Shown one piece after another: positions 31,294-32,520 of a DNA stretch of 32,520 nucleotides. Position 1 is the first letter of the stretch. Every line of letters begins with the position of its first letter. The DNA is from a bacterium (GTDB taxonomy: Bacteria; Patescibacteriota; Microgenomatia; UBA1400; UBA12108). Below the pieces are notes generated by a model. The model made no database searches. It was not told the DNA's origin and saw only the letters and a list, made by a program, of their open reading frames with translations. The position numbers and the translations under genes were made by a program. Location: contig JAJYKS010000002.1 in NCBI GenBank assembly GCA_021788365.1, positions 1 through 32,520 of the forward strand. The letters run 5' to 3'.

Positions 31294-31455
31294 ATGCCAT
31301 ACCTTAGTAGTGAAGGCAAAGATAGTCGTTATCGGTACATGAACGTATTTGGTGCCATTGGTAGCGTAATTCTCGGGATTGAGAGCGGTAATGTGGTAGG
31401 AGCAATAGGCGGTGTCGTGTTTGCCGCAATGTTAATCTCCATGAATCTCGCATAA
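31294..31455 (+). CDS. Small hydrophobic hypothetical protein (53 aa)
   Basis: ATG to TAA gives 53 residues: a polar N-terminus (PYLSSEGKDSRYRYM) and a Gly-rich hydrophobic region that could form one or two short membrane segments (VFGAIGSVILG and VVGAIGGVVFAAMLISM). A promoter-like pair lies directly upstream and codon use is normal, but there is no clear ribosome-binding site. I do not recognise it. It sits alone between clpB and gatC. Confidence 0.5.
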   Translation: MPYLSSEGKDSRYRYMNVFGAIGSVILGIESGNVVGAIGGVVFAAMLISMNLA

Positions 31456-31489
31456 TAATTCAGTTCTAGATTCTCCCCAATCTTCCGAT

Positions 31490-31495
31490 TATAAT
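31490..31495 (+). promoter_or_regulatory. gatC: -10 hexamer TATAAT upstream of gatC
   Basis: A perfect TATAAT lies 15 nt before the gatC ATG at 31511. A weak AAGG occurs in the short leader. No good -35 is seen. Confidence 0.5.
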
Positions 31496-31510
31496 GGCTG
31501 TAAGGTTCTT

Positions 31511-31816
31511 ATGGCCAAAACACAACTTTCTGATAGCGATTTTAAAAAACTGGTTCGCCAATCAAATCTCGTGATCTCCGAGAGCGACGAGAAGACGATC
31601 CGCCCCCAGCTATCAGAGGCCCTGTCTGCTGTCCGCGTCCTCGACGAGCTAGATACCAAAAACGTACCTACACTCGATCATCCAACCGGCGACCTCAAAA
31701 ACGTCTGGCGTGAGGATGTGGTCGAGCCCTCATTGCCGCAAGATCTCGCGCTTTCCCAGGCACACGAACAACACGATGGGTATGTCGTTACCAAGGCGGT
31801 GTTTGATGAGCAATAA
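31511..31816 (+). CDS. gatC: Asp/Glu-tRNA amidotransferase subunit C
   Basis: A 101-residue protein of the usual GatC length. Family features: an N-terminal helix with KLVRQSNLVISESDE, a central VRVLDELDTKNVPTLDHP (normally LxxvDtenVePt), and WREDVVEPSL near the end. GatC stabilises the GatA-GatB complex that converts misacylated Glu-tRNA(Gln) or Asp-tRNA(Asn) to the amide. Its end overlaps gatA by 11 bases. Confidence 0.92.
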   Translation: MAKTQLSDSDFKKLVRQSNLVISESDEKTIRPQLSEALSAVRVLDELDTKNVPTLDHPTGDLKNVWREDVVEPSLPQDLALSQAHEQHDGYVVTKAVFDEQ

Positions 31817-32520
31817 ACCACTAAATGAGCTGTCGGTGAAAGAGGCACAGACCATGCTTGCGGATGGAACGGTCTCCTCTGTCGAGCTTACTCGTAGCTG
31901 CCTCGAGACAATCGAGGCCAAGGATCCTGAGATACACGCGTTTGTCACCGTGCTTGCAGATGATGCTATGGACGCCGCCAAACGTGCTGACCAAGTAAGG
32001 AAAACCGCTAAAACCGTTCCGCCGCTGCTTGGCATCCCCTTCGCCGTCAAAGACAACTTCTTAACCAAAGGTGCACGTACCACGGCCAGCTCCAAAGTCC
32101 TCGACAATTATTATCCACAATACAGTGCCACGGTTATAGAGAAGCTAGAGGCATCCGGCGGCGTTATCCTTGGTAAAACCAACATGGACGCTTGGGCTCA
32201 CGGCTCTTCGACTGAAACATCTGACTACGGCCCCACGCACAATCCATGGGATACGAGTCGTCTTGCCGGTGGCTCATCCGGCGGCTCAGCAGCAGCACTC
32301 GCGGCAGCTGAGACAATCGCTGCAGTTGGTACCGAGACAGCTGGTAGTATTCGCCAGCCCTCCAGTTGGTGTGGCACCATAGGCTTCAAGCCAACGTACG
32401 GCCGCGTCAGTCGGTACGGCGTTGTGGCGATGGGCAGCTCACTCGACTCGCCAGGCCCTATGACAAAATCGGTGGAAGATACTGCCCTTATACTCGGTGT
32501 CATAGCCGGCCATGACGCGC
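31806..32520 (+). CDS. gatA: Asp/Glu-tRNA amidotransferase subunit A, N-terminal part (runs off window)
   Basis: An open frame from the ATG at 31806 to the window edge, about 238 residues of a protein usually near 480. The amidase signature is clear: PFAVKDNF with the catalytic Lys, GGSSGGSAAA with the bridging Ser, and TAGSIRQPSSWCG with the nucleophile Ser, then KPTYGRVSRYG. GatA releases ammonia from glutamine and passes it to GatB. The normally DTGGS segment reads ETAGS here, a conservative change. The start overlaps gatC, so the two are translationally coupled. Confidence 0.93.
   Translation, partial: MSNKPLNELSVKEAQTMLADGTVSSVELTRSCLETIEAKDPEIHAFVTVLADDAMDAAKRADQVRKTAKTVPPLLGIPFAVKDNFLTKGARTTASSKVLDNYYPQYSATVIEKLEASGGVILGKTNMDAWAHGSSTETSDYGPTHNPWDTSRLAGGSSGGSAAALAAAETIAAVGTETAGSIRQPSSWCGTIGFKPTYGRVSRYGVVAMGSSLDSPGPMTKSVEDTALILGVIAGHDA

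Overview
The window looks like a chromosomal segment of a bacterium of the Candidate Phyla Radiation (Patescibacteria). This is an inference from gene content: DUF1704, DUF2130 and DUF2164 proteins, a standalone Elp3, a membrane-anchored alpha-2-macroglobulin, LemA-HtpX, a gatCA pair, and many short or overlapping genes. TGA is used as a stop codon by many genes, so the recoded Gracilibacteria/Absconditabacteria are unlikely. I cannot place it more precisely. Lines counted in the GC-rich host-like parts give about 52-65% G+C. Several islands are much lower (15-40%): about 3130-4730, 23460-25756 and 26400-27080, and mildly 13060-13538.

Layout. 1-10476 is mainly cell-surface glycan synthesis: GT4 and GT2 glycosyltransferases and an O-antigen-ligase-like polymerase, interrupted by a giant secreted C39-like/Ig-like protein on the minus strand and by small housekeeping or unknown genes (DUF2164, DUF167, a membrane protein, DUF2130). 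10451-13538 holds an Ig-like anchored protein (minus), tRNA-Thr(CGU) with a duplicated 3' end, a DUF1704 zincin-like protein, a short-chain dehydrogenase and an orphan gene. 13539-15747 is a divergent pair: a Trm9-like methyltransferase and Elp3. Together they would be the two catalytic steps of an mcm5U34 tRNA wobble pathway known from eukaryotes. 15763-22694 is an overlapping run: an alpha-2-macroglobulin with an intact thioester and a Hint (intein-like) domain where the bait region should be, then a MEMO1-like protein and a CapA-like phosphoesterase. 22710-27013 holds small unknown genes, tRNA-Gly(CCC), an AT-rich OLD-family nuclease island bracketed by an inverted repeat, a LysM protein, tRNA-Asp(GUC) and a PD-(D/E)XK nuclease. 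27103-31258 is lemA-htpX followed by clpB (envelope and cytoplasmic proteostasis). The window ends in gatC and the start of gatA.

Two genome-wide habits show. First, many transcription-unit-leading genes have a TANNNT hexamer ending exactly 6-7 nt before the start codon, which predicts leaderless mRNAs; several internal genes use Shine-Dalgarno sites (GGGAGG, AGGAGG) or ATGA-type overlaps. Second, several genes contain perfect inverted repeats inside their coding sequence, read through in frame. There is no CRISPR array, rRNA or recognisable transposase, and I saw no convincing T-tract terminator. No stretch over 300 bases lacks a gene.
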